From the NCBI GenBank assembly GCA_964016875.1, contig OZ024718.1, forward strand, positions 6,701,001 through 6,765,000: a stretch of 64,000 nt of DNA, written 5' to 3'. The stretch comes from Fallopia convolvulus (Eukaryota; Streptophyta; Magnoliopsida; Caryophyllales; Polygonaceae). Within the stretch, counting starts at the first letter, position 1; each line of letters begins with the position of its first letter. The translations under genes were made by a program, and so were the position numbers. Positions 63,904 to 64,000 of this stretch are shown in pieces. Under the pieces are notes generated by a model. It did not search any database. It worked only from the letters and a program-made list of their open reading frames with translations, and was not told where the DNA came from.

Positions 63904-64000
63904 CTGAAAAGCACAAAAGATTCAAAATTGAGTTACTTGATGTAATAACTTAGGAGGTGTTGATTTCATATGATTTGAGTAAGACAATATATGTTAACCT

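Overview
The window is nuclear DNA of a flowering plant, probably a dicot. It is a stack of nested LTR retrotransposons with one recognisable host gene at the right edge. Evidence for a plant: Athila, Tat, Reina-like and Tekay-like Ty3/gypsy lineages, an L1-type LINE with RVT zinc-binding and RNase H domains, a mutator-like element carrying a DUF868 gene fragment, and a terpene synthase with class-typical exon sizes. No bacterial-style genes, rRNA or CRISPR arrays are present.

Layout. Bases 1-51486 are one degenerate Athila-type element (+) broken by later insertions, most with readable target-site duplications (TSDs). (a) A Reina-like chromovirus (-) lies at 1716-6951 with TSD gagag. (b) An unclassified LTR-type insertion spans 9388-49232 with TSD tttgg; it cuts the Athila reverse transcriptase. 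Inside (b) are a young gypsy element with an uninterrupted gag-pol (14233-19905, TSD atcac) and a Tat element, Tat-1 (+), at 24326-48933 with TSD ggagt, which landed between the A and B boxes of a tRNA-like sequence. Tat-1 contains a second Tat element, Tat-2 (-), at 34779-47064 with TSD ctgac. (c) A Pack-MULE lies at 49528-50823 with 9-bp TSD taaagattt and carries a broken DUF868 fragment. To the right follow a CACTA-like palindrome-rich segment (51487-52935) holding a solo LTR (51991-52554, TSD cttat), a mostly featureless stretch, a 5'-truncated LINE (-, about 54900-56600), a 3'-truncated Tekay-like element (+, 56833 to about 61985) with an extra intact ORF before gag and a palindromic 244-bp LTR, and the last three exons of a TPS-b-like terpene synthase (-, 63040-63903).

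How parts relate. Both Tat copies are about 12.3 kb with the same plan: LTR, tRNA-Asp-type primer site, gag-protease-RT-RNase H-second RNase H-integrase, a tandem array with a roughly 43-52 bp unit, then a three-exon antisense gene encoding a protein resembling the 'putative gypsy type transposon' domain followed by a coiled coil. Their head-to-head arrangement makes a long inverted repeat. Only the 14233-19905 element looks coding-competent; all other polyproteins are broken by stops or frameshifts. Lineage and domain names come from recognising motifs by eye, since no database search was possible. LTR identities were counted by eye.
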